64,000 nt of DNA from contig JAODUP010000091.1 of the NCBI GenBank assembly GCA_025642065.1, positions 407,001 through 471,000 of the forward strand, written 5' to 3'. The translations under genes were made by a program, and so were the position numbers. Positions 36,116-48,597 of the stretch are shown here, piece after piece. Source of the stretch: Paralvinella palmiformis (lineage: Eukaryota; Annelida; Polychaeta; Terebellida; Alvinellidae). The notes below the pieces were generated by a model. The model was not told the origin of the DNA and searched no databases. It saw only the letters and a program-made list of their open reading frames with translations. Numbering within the stretch: the stretch's first letter is position 1; every line of letters begins with the position of its first letter.

Positions 36116-37708
36116 TATTCCCTGTTCTTGGTTTAATCCATCTAGATGTATGTTTTGCGCTGACCCATATACTGAAAGAGAGAGAGAAGTGGAACAGTCA
36201 CACAATTACCTGCACACAAACACGCACGCACGCACATACACACATAGCTTTGTTGGTCGTTAGCATTCCCAAACTGTTTAGATTACAAACTGAAATGAAG
36301 AAGGATTGCCATAATCTGACATGATGAAGCCATTTTCAATGTGACAGACTTGTTATTTTGTTGAATTAAATCGTTTGGTAATGAAGTCAGATGAGGCATT
36401 TATTTATGGCTATAATAATTGTCTCCGAGGACTTGAACATTATGTTGTGTGCACACCTTTTGATTTCGTTTCAATAGTATCCCTTCTCCAAAGTATCTAG
36501 CAAACATTAATATCACAATACGGCTGATTCACATTAATTTAACATGGACCCACTGATTCATTGCTGGAGTTTGCCAAGTCATTTCAGCTGCGTGATAATT
36601 TCCCACTGGAGTAAGCTTGCTAGATATGCAATGATTAAAAATATAGCCTTTAGTGTTTTTCACTGACACAATGTCATTGATGATAAATTATAGTGGTATG
36701 ATTGGAGTTGTTCTAATTTAACATTTGTACAATTCTTCCACCTTCTCAGTCAATGGAAATTAGCAAACTCTGAATATAATTGATGCGTTAAGTTAACTGG
36801 TTCACTTGGTTCAGAAACCATTCCTGATAGAATACTAAAGCAAATAACTATGGCCGATGTACCAAATGTCAGCGTATGAATATTGTATCGGTGTCACACC
36901 AAGTTTGTCAACATTGTCAACTGTGACTTCTCGAACTTGATGGCCAATAATGTGCCTACCTGAAAGGAACATATTGGCTTGAATTGCTGTGGGTTTTGAT
37001 TTATTAAATTTTTTTCACCAAATCCACCTTTTTAGGGCAATAGTGAGAAGGCAAACGAATGATGATTATCATTCCTTTGTAGTTACAGTTCATCAAACTT
37101 CCTACATGTCTTTAAATAAAGTCTCAGAAGAAAGTGTAGCTAATTCTGACGATGTTTTACGTTGTTTGTCTTGTTAACGTGGTGTATTTATTGGACAAGA
37201 ACTTCGTTTGTATTAAAAAGTGCAGCCCCAACAGACATTTATTCTTTTTCCAAGTAATGCTAGTAATAGTTGTTTTCTTTAATTCAATGTACAAATACTA
37301 TTACACTGGTGTGATGATTCTGTCTATTTTGGTTTGTTATCATTCATTCATTTGTGATGGTTCTTTTATTTGGGACATCATTCAATTTATGCATTTTAAA
37401 ACGTGTAGCCGTTTAGAAATGACATTCACTTGCTGGACATTATTATAAAACATATCTGCGAAATATCAGCTGGAAAGTCATTTAATCTTATTGAGAGAGG
37501 TAGCTAAAGTGAAGTGAAGGCCAGAAATATACAATGGTAACAATGTGTTGATGTTGGAATGGTAGAGTTCCATGTTGAGGAACGTGTATTTGATGTCAAC
37601 GTCAATCAATAATTGCGGTCCTATTCTTCACGTTTTAATGCTCTTGATCCAATGGCCTGTCTGAACAAATACTTGCCTTTGTATAATCAATTGCTGTTCT
37701 TTCAGATG

Positions 37709-37710
<2 letters not shown>

Positions 37711-37758
<48 letters not shown>
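37711..37758. repeat. (TG)n microsatellite
   Basis: One of the longest TG runs in the window. Confidence 0.95.
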
Positions 37759-37759
<1 letters not shown>

Positions 37760-40326
37760 ACGTGAAGTTTTCGTATAATTGGAGCTTTTTTTGTTAGCCA
37801 TTTCATTTCAATCATCATACCTTTGTGCACAATTTAGATATATATATAATTTTAGACATTTTACCATTTGGTTTTGGCATCAGCAATTCACTGAATGACT
37901 ATCTTGCTCACTCATTCACTTACTGACCCTCTCTTCTTTCTAACAGTTCGTCCAGACTGTTTGGTACAAGCCAACTACGGTATAGCCTATAAGTAACTAC
38001 GAACCATGCTAATTGTCCATCGGCTAGCTTTGTTTCCTTTTTTGCCATCGTTTATTTCCTCCCCTTTCTCATTGCAAATTGGCTTTCAACAGACCACTTA
38101 ATAGCCTTATAATGCCTTGAGCTGATTGCTTGTACCGCATGATCCGAACACTTCCCGTCACCATCCCTCTATCAGATGTAGGCCTACTGATTCTCTCGCT
38201 TTTTCTATATGCGGAATATCACTGAATCTTTGATTAGCTTGTGGATGCACAATTTCGCCACGTGACAAAATGGCATTGAATCGGCGGTCTGCTTTGGCTT
38301 CTGCCAGAACCTTTTCACGACTGTCCACGCCCTGTTATTCTAGCTCCAAACGTGGAAGTATTGAATTTTGTCGAGCCGTGATTTCGATATGTTCGGGCCA
38401 TTGGCGAACCAGTGACATGGTAGAGGTCAACAAACGGAACATGAATACTGTCAGGAAATCAAACTAATAGAAAATTTCCCACATCAGAAAATAGATCTCA
38501 ATGGAATTGTTGTTTAGTTCTTTTTGATGTGTGCACAGATAATACAGTCCTGTGTATTGGACTTGCATGAAAATATGTCTGAATTGTTTTTTATAGGTTG
38601 GACTGGGGTTAGTCGAACTTAACACACGATTTGTTTGTGACTAATTGAAGACTGGTGCATGTAAATAAAAGGGGTGTTTCAATTTGTTAATTTTTGTATA
38701 GACTTGACGTTTATAAAAGTTGACATGGGACGTGGGTTCGATGTTGCGTAATTGTGTAAATAATGGCCTGGGCAATCCGATCAGCTGTTTTTTTTTCTGT
38801 ACCCAAGATCAGATGCCTGGAAGTAGATTATCCTTTTTCTGTACTCGTACAATTGTTCTGTCGCGTGTTTATCAAACATATTTCTATGGATTTTGTCGCA
38901 GTCCATAGAACTCTGAATATAACTGCGGCTAGAATTCATCTCCCAAATTTATCTCATATATTTAAAACGATCACGTGTCTGTCGTGGTGGCATTGTTGTT
39001 ATTGTTGATTGTGTTACGTTAGTACAGTGTAGGGGTGTAATCCTTGAAGCGGGAGACTTTTGTTGTTCCATTCAGGGGTTAGCCCCGAAGCCATACTACT
39101 ATCTCTGAACGAGAACGTCCTGCATTACAAGCTGTAGAATAAGGGCAGCAAATTGATCTGGCATAAAAACCTGGCCCGTCAAGCATGATATATATTTGTT
39201 ATGGGCGAAAACTCCCGCTGATATCTGGCTGCAAAGACTGGAGTCCTGAACCTCTGGCTTCATGCATGCACATCAATATGTACATCAATTACTAACCGAT
39301 ATATGTTTGCTTCTGGGACTCTGTCAGGCTTGAGCTCATTTTAGAGTTTCATTTGTGACAGACAGCCTTACTGCCACCCCCACAAAGCTAATACACTGCT
39401 GCTTGCAGGTTCGGTGCTAGTGGTTTATGTTTAAAAATTGCCAGCGGAGAAGACAGCGGAAGAGCATTAATTATTTAATAGAATAAACTGGAGTTAATAC
39501 AGTTGAACATCTGTCTATATTGAGAGCTCCTATTTAGCATAGTTACTGACCTGTCTGTTTGTGTTTCTTCAAACAGTATATTTATGAATAATTGTCCTGC
39601 TCAAATGATGTGCACTCGAAATATTGTTGATCATTTTGTCTCTTTATTATGACATACAACCAGAGATTAAACGTGGTCATGTTTATTGACCATTATTGAT
39701 TTTAATTAATAAGCTTGATGAATTAAACATGTTTTCATGTACAGTGTTTACATGGGTGTAGACAATGTTAATGGAGTTTGCAACATAATAATCTGAGTTA
39801 GGGAATATTTTATTTCCAGGAAAGGCAGCACTAAGAATCATCATTCGTGAATATTGTTTTTCTTTTCAAATGATAATATTGATAATAATGATGCTGATTT
39901 ATTTTGAGCAGTGAATTATAATAATTATGTATTTAGCATACCAGGCCCCACTTTGTGGAGCAATTGTGAGTGTAATGCAAGTTTGGAAAATATCCACCTG
40001 TTCAAGGTTGTTAATTTGGTACATCATATCAGAGTTTTCTGTTGTGTGTCTTTGAATAATATGTACTCTTAATGACACTTAATATTAGCTGTGAATTGTT
40101 ATTATTATTGTTGTTGTTATAATTATTCCAATAATAATTATTACTGTGGTGGTAGCAGTTCTGTAATAATACAGTTTTGTTATACTAAAGCTAATTTATG
40201 GTAATATCCTTATGTGATAAGACGAAAGTTGAAATATTAGTGGTTTAACTGAATCTGGTATAAAACTAATAATTTTCCAAAACATCTGCTGTCAGTGACG
40301 AAGTATGAAAGTATCCCCCCACATAC

Positions 40327-40329
<3 letters not shown>

Positions 40330-40363
<34 letters not shown>
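40330..40363. repeat. (TA)n microsatellite
   Basis: Uninterrupted TA run. Confidence 0.95.
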
Positions 40364-40366
<3 letters not shown>

Positions 40367-40475
40367 AACAATTAGGTCTTATATATTTAATAGCACTAGT
40401 AATAATTTGATAATAATATGTCTATGTATTACTAGTATTGTTATAATGCAAGAGAGAGATCAGTGAGAGAAAGAA

Positions 40476-40478
40476 CGC

Positions 40479-40509
<31 letters not shown>

Positions 40510-40517
40510 TGTGTGTG
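40476..40517. repeat. (CG)n(TG)n tract, Z-DNA candidate
   Basis: About nine CG units run directly into about twelve TG units, a 42-bp strictly alternating pyrimidine-purine tract of the type most prone to Z-DNA. GA repeats lie just upstream (40451-40470). Confidence 0.9.
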
Positions 40518-42514
40518 AAAACGCCTGAGTTCTGTTTATGGAGAGACACTGATTCAAGACGCCATTGATTATCTTTAGCCTGAAGCTTGATCCTGAGCTT
40601 GACCGTGTTTACCCACGTTGTTCACTGATGCTAATTATCAACAATGGTAGCCGGCTGCTGCACTCAGTGATAGTGCCTTACCCTAATGGCACCTATTGCT
40701 TGCTCTGTGACAATACTCTCTAACCTCTGTTTGCCGTAGTATGTCATACGATGAGAAAAGAGCAAAATGTTACATTTTTTGTGTTTGTTACTGCAGTACC
40801 AACTCTAATAGCTAAAAGTTGATAGTGGCTAGATTTGTGGTTTGTGGTCCCGTTGACAAAATGTTTGTATAATATTAACCAGGAAGTTGTTTAGTGGCTG
40901 GTCTAAATGTAGTTTACTATCCATCGTTGACCAAAGAAAGCACTTTTCACTTCCTGTGTTAAGCTGTATGTAACACGCGCTCGCGCGCACACATACACAT
41001 ACACATTGCAGATATTTTATCAGTGTTCAATCCTGAAAGATGAATTTCATATTAAGACAAGTCCAGCATCTATGTGCGTGTGCATATTGTTATGTGTTCT
41101 GATGTGGGTGAGGGCGTTTGAGTTTGCGTGGGTGGTTTAATTAAGTGGGTACATATATTGGTGACTCGTAAACTATTAATCAGTAATAACCTTGTATGGA
41201 ATTGCAATTATCTTCCTGTCAGTTGTTTATATAGTCATGCGATATGCACGTTTCAAACATTTAAATGAAGTGTCATATTCAGATAATGTCTCCTATATGT
41301 TTTACGGCATCAGGTTGCATCCTCAGATTAGAAGGCGTACTGATGTTTCAGCCTTCCCCAAACGTAGGCTGTTGTACACAGTTAGAAAACAGCTAAAGCT
41401 GTTCAACAGCGTTAACCGGACATTCTACACTGTAGGCCTCCCAAGATCAGCGCGAGGAAGTGTGCTTATTTCACGCTCAGATGTTCTGGTCTGAGACAGT
41501 TGAGCCTTGGGCTGCCACATTCTGCTTAACGCTGTAAATGTAAATTATTTGAAGTGACCACATCATTTGGTAGGTTTGTGTTCATTTTCCCCACAGGCAC
41601 AGACTTCCCGGAGTTGAAATGGCAATGGTAAGACACCCTCAGGCAGAACTGTCCACTTGACACACTTAATTCTCATATGTCAAGGATTCGGCTCCTCAGT
41701 TGTTTATGTGGCCGTATATGGTATTTCAGCAGGTCGGGATTGAAATGTTTGCAGAGTAGTGGCTATCTCCCGGAGAATAATTCTTGTTTCGTTCGCTATC
41801 TATATGGCATCCCCCAAATGTCATGTCTTGTTATTTTAAATAATGACATCTGATGTCAAAGTACACTTGCCAGCCCGGATCCCGTTCTGATAAAGTAATT
41901 CTATAATCTATATTGAGCCATGATCTCCAGTAAACAATTGCTTCCATCTCTCATCCAGATGGCCGTGATGTGCAAGAATGTGATATGCCACCAAATCATT
42001 TCCACCCTCTGTCATGTTATATTGATCCGAGCATCAAGCCATGCTAGAAAGATATTTTCTGTGTGTGACTGCATCTCATACGAGCTCCATTTGACTACTG
42101 GTCTAGCTAGAACGTGAACGGTAATAATGCGACATGTTTTAATGATTCGCCAGCATACAATATACGCCAACCAGTGGCAGATAAGGCACGGGATGAAATC
42201 GCATATCTAATTATTATTAAGTATTTGATTTTGATAAATAATGTACCATAGAGCAGATGGAAAGATTTAGTATCCATAATTAATTAACCACACCGATACT
42301 CGGAGCCATAAGGTTAGCTTCAGGTGAAATTAATATTTTATTAATGTTCTACTTGTTGGATTGTAGCTTAAGTAATATATATGACACATAGGAAGACGTT
42401 TCGGTATCCAGGCATTGCAATATTCATTTAGCTTGACCGTCAGATAAGCCTTTGTCCTGATATTACGTCCATCATCCACCCTCTATGTGTCTAGCTATCT
42501 GCTGATCCATTAAC

Positions 42515-42539
42515 AACTGGTTTTCAATAACCGGTTATT
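42515..42539. promoter_or_regulatory. Paired Grainyhead/CP2-like sites
   Basis: AACTGGTT (42515-42522) and a perfect AACCGGTT (42529-42536), the latter inside the 14-bp palindrome AATAACCGGTTATT. AACCGGTT is the Grainyhead consensus. Function is inferred from motif only. Confidence 0.3.
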
Positions 42540-45500
42540 AACATTTTTCAGATTAGGCACGAGTCTTTCTTATGGAGCATTGAAGGGCTTTTCTGAATAA
42601 AATGTAGAAGCTTATTCCGCGAAAACATTGTTTCATCGAGCCCATCTATTAGGCTCTTTTTACAGGAAGCGTTCTGGGGTCAGTTGGTATCAGTGACGTG
42701 AGTAATCATAAAATCGTGCATAAAACACGGTGGCTCAGTATAGGCTGGCCAGAATATCCGTGGGTTTTGCTTCATGTCATGTTATGTTATTGGTTAGCAC
42801 CGAAGCCTTTATATCAATGGCACATCCCTCTTAGAGGTTTTCTGTGCTGGTGGACATTAGTTCCAGACTTGTGCTTCACAGTCGGGATATCGGAGTCCTT
42901 ATTCGGCGCTGCTTTGCCCTAGAAGCTTATAATTCACCGATGTCTCTGATGTTAGCTGGCCAGCTCCAATGCTGGTAATGGCTACAGTAGCCATAGTGAC
43001 TGCGCCGTCCTCATTGTTGTATCTGACAAGTTCACACTCTACTGCCTTCAGCTTGAAAATGTGCACACCCGTCATCTGATTAGGATCTGGAACTATGACC
43101 TTCCCAAGATACATCATATTACTATAGATAGATGAAACCACACATACACACGCATGCATGCATCAGATACACCCATACCCATCTCCCCCTCACCTTCACT
43201 CCCCTCCTACCCCCCACACACATACCCCCACACATACATTGATGTGAACGTAATTAATTAAGTATAACACCAGGCAAGATAAAATTAGTGTTATAATGGA
43301 TTATGTACAATAGTTTAATTTTTAATTTTCTTCTCATAATGAGGGAGTATATAATAATGCTATTTAGGTGTAAAATATATCTATGTTCGCTCAACTTGGT
43401 AAGCAGATGCCTACAGTTAAGCTAGTGATTATTATAGCTACTCTGAGGGCAGCGGACACACTCAGATTAACCATATTGGTGTAATATGAAGGTATAGGAT
43501 AGGTTCACTCTCACATGCTAGGACATGCTCGCTTAAAGACATTGACCATGAATAAACTGGCCATTCATTGATTTACCATTGTCTTAAGTAGGTGGTCATA
43601 TGGGCTAGCATTCTCCTTTTCACCTTCACAAATGCCAGAGAGCTGTGCTATCATCATCATCAGTATCATCATCATCTTTATTCTCCTCATCATCACAACA
43701 ATAACTGTCAACATAATTAATCACTGAACAATATCAGTGAACCTAAAGGGATAATTACAGTATTATATACCAGACTGTGTCATATATATTTTCCTGAAGT
43801 GTCTCTTTTCCTTGAGCTGCTGTCCAATTCCAGACTAACCGCACAGTCAAGTCGCTGAACTACTGAGATCTTAATGCAATCAGAATGAAGAAATCGTTTT
43901 TGATAGCTGGACTAGTAGCCGCCCTGTTTATGGTCATAAACCAGCATTTTTGTAGCGTAATCAATCAGTTTATATGTCTAGTCTCTTAGCTGTAGATTAC
44001 TCTAGCGGAGCACATAAATCAGTGGATAAAGGTCCATTTCTTATAGATCCGGTCTCTTCTCTTCTTATTTGGCCGCCATCTTTGTGTATACAGTACCGTG
44101 AAAGCGGCATTTCATCCTACCGGCTTTTGTTTTTTAACGCATTGTTTAACTGGGCACACAAAGACGAAGCCATAATCTGTGACTTGATAGGTTAATGACA
44201 GTATCTCATGGACAAAACACAGAATTTACACAAAAGCTCAGTGGGTCCCCTTTCCTATCTCTGCCTTGGTGGTATATTATCTGCGTTTAATGTCACTACA
44301 CAGGATCTATAATCAAGAGGGGAAATGACCAAAGATACCAAACCATCGCCGACTGTTTCCCCAGTGCGTTATTTTAGTCAGGAAATGCATCAGCTGCTCC
44401 TGGCCATAATTCTCTATTGGGAGGCTGGAGTTATGTTGTTGAATTGGCTGCCAAAGCTCGTGATCTATTATTCAGTGATGTGCGAGTCTGACATAAGGAC
44501 CCGACACCGAAGCCCTGTTGGCGGAGACGTTTTGTCCACGTTAACTGATGTTGTTGATATACCCGACGACGAGTTGTTTGATCTATAACTGTCTCCATCT
44601 AGCTTACTAAGGTGCCGCCGGTCGGTGTCCTTTGACCGTGATGTAGATTATCTTCTAATAATCTTTGTCTGTCATCATCACCAATCAGCATTTTCGTTCC
44701 CCGTGAATTGTTGATTTAAGTCGTCACGTTATTGCACTCAGAGACAACAACGCATCCAACATACTTGGCACTATGACATCATCAGCTCATAGGGAATAAA
44801 TGTTTGCTAAATGGCCACTGAAGCATTCTTAATCCACACCAATAAGCTGCTCGATTATTGCAATAATTAATGATTCAATCCCATACTAAAATTTCCTATC
44901 AAACATTTTTCAGAATATCATTTTAGAAAGCAAGTGTATAAAGTTACAATAATAACAAACTTTCTGATGTACCAAATAAGTTTATTAATTCTATTACAGT
45001 ATAATAGGCAATTTAATAGCACTGCCCACCTTTAATTAGTACATTTTTGTAAAGGTGTATAATGGTTTTCACCTTAATGTTATGACTGGATATGATTTGT
45101 AATGATATGGGTTCTTCTGCATTAGTGTTAGTTACTGATTTTACAATAATTCAGTTTACCATAGAGCGTGTGTTGAATTTGTTATTACATTTATTATCTT
45201 GATCCAGGCAAACTACCTGTGTCCTTCTAGAAGGAGATACAGAAGCCAGATTGAAAATAGAATTAAATTGCTTCTTTATGTCTGGATTTTGTTGTAATGA
45301 CTATTTTAATTATTATTTCAAAACACTGATATCATACCTGGAGGTGTTTTATCAATATTTAGTCTATAGTTCAGATGTAAAACTATTCCAATTACTTCAG
45401 AGCTTCTATATTATTTGATGGTAACAATCTATGACACTCTAAATAATGCTCTGAATTATCTATATAAGAAGAAAAGTGGCCGAGTTATATCAAAAAGCTT

Positions 45501-45920
45501 ATCGGGAAGAATAAATATCTATGTTGTTTCCTTCTAAATGTGATTTCATGGTATGTACCAGTTTTAGGTTGTCGCATGATGGGAACTTCTTAAATAAATA
45601 GGTTTCACGCTGATAAATATGTATCTGGTTTCACTGTCATAACAAGTCATTTCTGTTCGCCTACTTGAGAGCTTAAGTCACCATCTTGAAGTATTAGGAA
45701 TCAAATATCATCAATTTGTCCACAGTGACATTCTGTTAACTTAAACTGCAACACCTTGATAATGTCATAACTTTTATGGTCTACCAGCATAAGCCTTCAA
45801 TGAATAATACATAAAGCATTCATTCAACATTGTCTCTAATGTGTTTTCTGTTGTTTCGAGTGTTTGCTTCAAGATCTTTACTGAATATATTTTTTTATTC
45901 GTTTGACCACTTCTGTTTAG

Positions 45921-45944
45921 GCAAACCATTTGGAAGGAAACAAG
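45921..45944 (+). CDS. CPEB4: CPEB4-like, 24-nt microexon (GKPFGRKQ)
   Basis: Between TTCTGTTTAG and GTATTA lie exactly 24 nt that enter and leave in phase 1, so inclusion or skipping both keep the frame. With the split codons it adds GKPFGRKQ between LK and GRSPFGF. Vertebrate CPEB4 has a 24-nt alternatively spliced, neuron-enriched microexon at the same place, also basic and aromatic/Gly-containing, before GRS. The upstream tract is pyrimidine-rich (TTTTTTTATTC, CTTCTGTTT), and a TGC, the motif type used by neural microexon regulators, sits about 54 nt upstream. Without it the protein would read LKGRSPFGF. Detection rests on phase, length, position and splice signals rather than on transcripts. 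Confidence 0.82.
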
Positions 45945-46486
45945 GTATTATTTAGTTTTTATTAAGTACTGTTCATCTTTGCCCTGCTTACACCGAGGCC
46001 TTTGTGTTAATGTTCGCTAAATTAATTAATTAATGTTACATTGTTCCAGATGTTTACTTCTCATTTCTTGTTGAATATAATGTAATTTGTGGAGAAATTA
46101 AGAGGTCTTTTTGTGCTGCTTTTCACGGCGGGAAAACAGCTCGGCCTTCGACGTGCGCTAAAAGAAAAATCAATTGTTGTTGTTGAGAATGTTGTCTGTA
46201 ATATTATAATTTATATGCTAGCTTCTTTGCTGTATTTATCTTGTATACTAGTGACATTGCTATCATACCTTTTATGTTAAGTTTCTATTCTAGTTATTCT
46301 ACTTGGATGAGAGAATAATACACAACCTCCAAAAACGTTTACCGCTGTTTGTGATTTTAGGCCACATACGATTTAATAACACCTGGTGGTTACCAATAAC
46401 TGAACATATCTCATCCTTGTTTTTTATTCATATTATATTAATTGATACGTTTATTATTTTTTAAGCAGAATTGAGTGGCTTTATAT

Positions 46487-46492
<6 letters not shown>

Positions 46493-46519
<27 letters not shown>
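46493..46519. repeat. (TA)n microsatellite
   Basis: Uninterrupted TA run in intron 3. Confidence 0.95.
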
Positions 46520-46523
<4 letters not shown>

Positions 46524-46639
46524 CACTGTTTAGTTGTGGACACATGGGACACATATAATTATCGTATGCGACATTCTTTAACATTCTATTATAGAATACT
46601 TAAGGTCACATAGCAAATGATGTTATTCCGCAGCACGCA

Positions 46640-46697
46640 TACACACACGCACGCACACACACCACACACACACACACATATATATATATACATATAT
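46640..46697. repeat. Compound (CA)n(TA)n microsatellite
   Basis: Interrupted CA/CGCA repeats followed by TA repeats, about 120 nt before the exon 4 acceptor. Confidence 0.95.
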
Positions 46698-46822
46698 TAA
46701 GGATATCTATATATGCTCACTCTATATCCTTACTGTTAGCTTTCCTAAACAATCACCAGATTAGTTTTTGAAACCTTGATCTTGATGACGATCTCTTACT
46801 ATTCTCTATGTTTTAGTTCCAG

Positions 46823-47005
46823 GAAGATCCCCATTTGGTTTCACAGAAGAGGGTCATCTACTCGATGATGGTACACTGGATCAGACAGTGCCCAATCTTC
46901 ATTCACCACCGCGTGGTTCTCCAAACTCACAAGGTGGCATTACGCGTGATGAGCGATATTCACGGAAGGTGTTTGTTGGAGGGCTTCCACCTGATATAGA
47001 CGAAG
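46823..47005 (+). CDS. CPEB4: CPEB4-like, coding exon 4 (GRS linker and start of RRM1)
   Basis: This exon encodes GRSPFGF, an acidic stretch (TEEGHLLDDG), a Ser/Pro/Gly linker and then RDERYSRKVFVGGLPPDIDE. KVFVGG is the RNP2 strand of the first RNA-recognition motif, essentially invariant in CPEB2-4 proteins (residues 428-433 with the microexon included). The GRS start and acidic segment parallel GRSSLFPFEDAFLDD of vertebrate CPEB4. Two acceptors 6 nt apart are possible: TTTTAG at 46811-46816 and TTCCAG at 46817-46822. The second gives GRS directly and is preferred; the first would insert Val-Pro without breaking the frame. The donor is GACGAAG|GTATGT. Confidence 0.93.
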
Positions 47006-48567
47006 GTATGTCGCCAGTGGTTCGTGTGACCTTCCGTTAGCATGTTTCAATCTCAACGATCGTGTATACATGCTTGTTTGGTTACTTAAACACTTATGGT
47101 GATGTTTCTGTTAATATAAGACAGTTTTATCAGGAGGCACTGCCTTAATGTCGCAGCTGTCAGGTAATTATCTAGCTTTATATTACTCATCACCGTCATA
47201 TAACAACTGTAAGGTAATGGTGAGTATAGCAGTGTATATTCGGGACAAAAGATAACAACCATGCAGGAAGGAAAGCAGAAAGGACCACACCTGATTTATT
47301 TACTTTAATAATGCTAATTACGTATTTAACAAATTAAGCATTTGCCGTAATTATACCCAATAACATACCACTTAAGTGACAGTATACCCCAAACACAACT
47401 ATTCATGTGGAAACCTTGTATATTTCTGTACAGCGAAATAGACTTATCAAGGGGGAAGCTTTTTTGATTACTGATTTCTGGATAAATAAATGACACCCCT
47501 GGAGTCACACCGATTGCTTTGTAATGTCTTACTTAATCTTCTCCCAAAACACTGACCACGTTTTATACACACACCTGTCCATCTATTATTCATTCATTCA
47601 CTGGCACACCATACCGGTCCTATATCACGTATGTATGTGCCCAAGACTTTGGACTAGTTTAAACTCCGACTGCACCTTTTCACTTAAGGTATAGCTCATT
47701 ATAAGGACAGGCCCTAAACATAGGACTCGGTGTGGCTATTTTATCCCCGCTAATGCCGCAGATCATGTTGGCGCAAAGCTCTCTCCGTACTGGAACAACA
47801 TCTGTCTTTTATCTCCGCAGTATTAGTCTTATGGCCATTATACTGCGCCGAGCATGCCAAAGAAACCTCTTCATCAGTGCTGATGAACTGGACGTGTTGT
47901 GTTGCCTTCCCGTTCAGAAACACTGTGATTACTTTCTTCTAATGAGATGACTGAATGGCGCATACGGAATTAAGGTCACAAGTGGCCAGTAATAACCTCT
48001 GAATGATGCAATAATATTATCCGCTGTTCAGTTTATAAGGAATATTATCTTAGCACGTGGTAGAGCCTGCAACATTGACATCTTTTTCTGCGCTGCTACG
48101 TTACCGAAAAGTGGTAACTGAATTAGACATGTCTAGAACAAAAATATTAGGACAACGCCTAGAGATATATTCTAGTGAAGAATAATGTATGTTAAAGTGG
48201 CCTAAACTGGTTTATAACAAAAGACCATGTAGGTACCTGTGTCGGATTGATTTAGCTATGCTGAAAACGTATACTAGGAATAGTTGGGTTTTTATTCTTC
48301 AAAACAGCGTTTCTTCTGTCTGTTGCCAGCTTTTTCCTTTTTGTAGGAGAAAGAGAGGCAAAGTGATGTGAAATTTTCCAGGTGTTTGTTGGGAGTAAAG
48401 ATCAGCTCCTTTATCAGCTGTAACTGTAAAAACTATTCTTTGTTGCTTGAAGGTGTAGCTTTAAGTAGCCAATGATAGAGTTTAAGATTGCACTACATTT
48501 TTCTCTCATATTTCAGTATATGGAAAGATCTATATACGTGAGAGTTTGAACAGATCTTTAAAACAGT

Positions 48568-48597
48568 CGCGCGCACACACACACACACACACACACA
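48568..48597. repeat. (CA)n microsatellite
   Basis: A CA run preceded by CGCGC. Confidence 0.95.

Larger units (their letters stand above)
12086..45920 (+). other. Intron 2 (33.8 kb)
   Basis: Bounded by AAAG|GTTAGT and TTCTGTTTAG|GC. The sequence is mostly unique and AT-rich, with many microsatellites, three or four SINE copies or relics, one LINE relic and several small tandem duplications, listed separately. Some blocks are less AT-rich and contain CpG (24780-25130, 27700-29250, 34880-35960, 44000-44800) and could be regulatory. Frames of 60-133 codons on both strands show no recognisable protein. No nested gene is supported. Confidence 0.7.
45945..46822 (+). other. Intron 3
   Basis: Short intron between the microexon and the RRM1 exon. 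It contains a TA run (46493-46519) and a CA/TA compound (46640-46697). A 63-codon frame at 46089-46280 is not recognised and is probably chance. Confidence 0.75.

Noticed and set aside
35973..36324. Overlapping 96- and 113-codon frames
   Set aside because: Both depend on CT/GT/G repeats and appear in two frames at once, typical of simple sequence.
41192..41494. 100-codon + strand frame (MYGIAIIFLSVVY...)
   Set aside because: No recognised domain, no homologue known to me, no splice or promoter context. Kept out as probable chance.
43650..43695. ATC-rich run as a SINE tail
   Set aside because: No SINE body or tRNA-like head is present upstream or downstream. Simple repeat only.
44325..44588. 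87-codon + strand frame ending DVVDIPDDELFDL
   Set aside because: The acidic end looks protein-like, but there is no supporting domain, context or splice logic in the CPEB frame.
46811..46816. TTTTAG as the main exon 4 acceptor
   Set aside because: The next AG, 6 nt downstream, gives the conserved GRS start directly. Kept only as an alternative.
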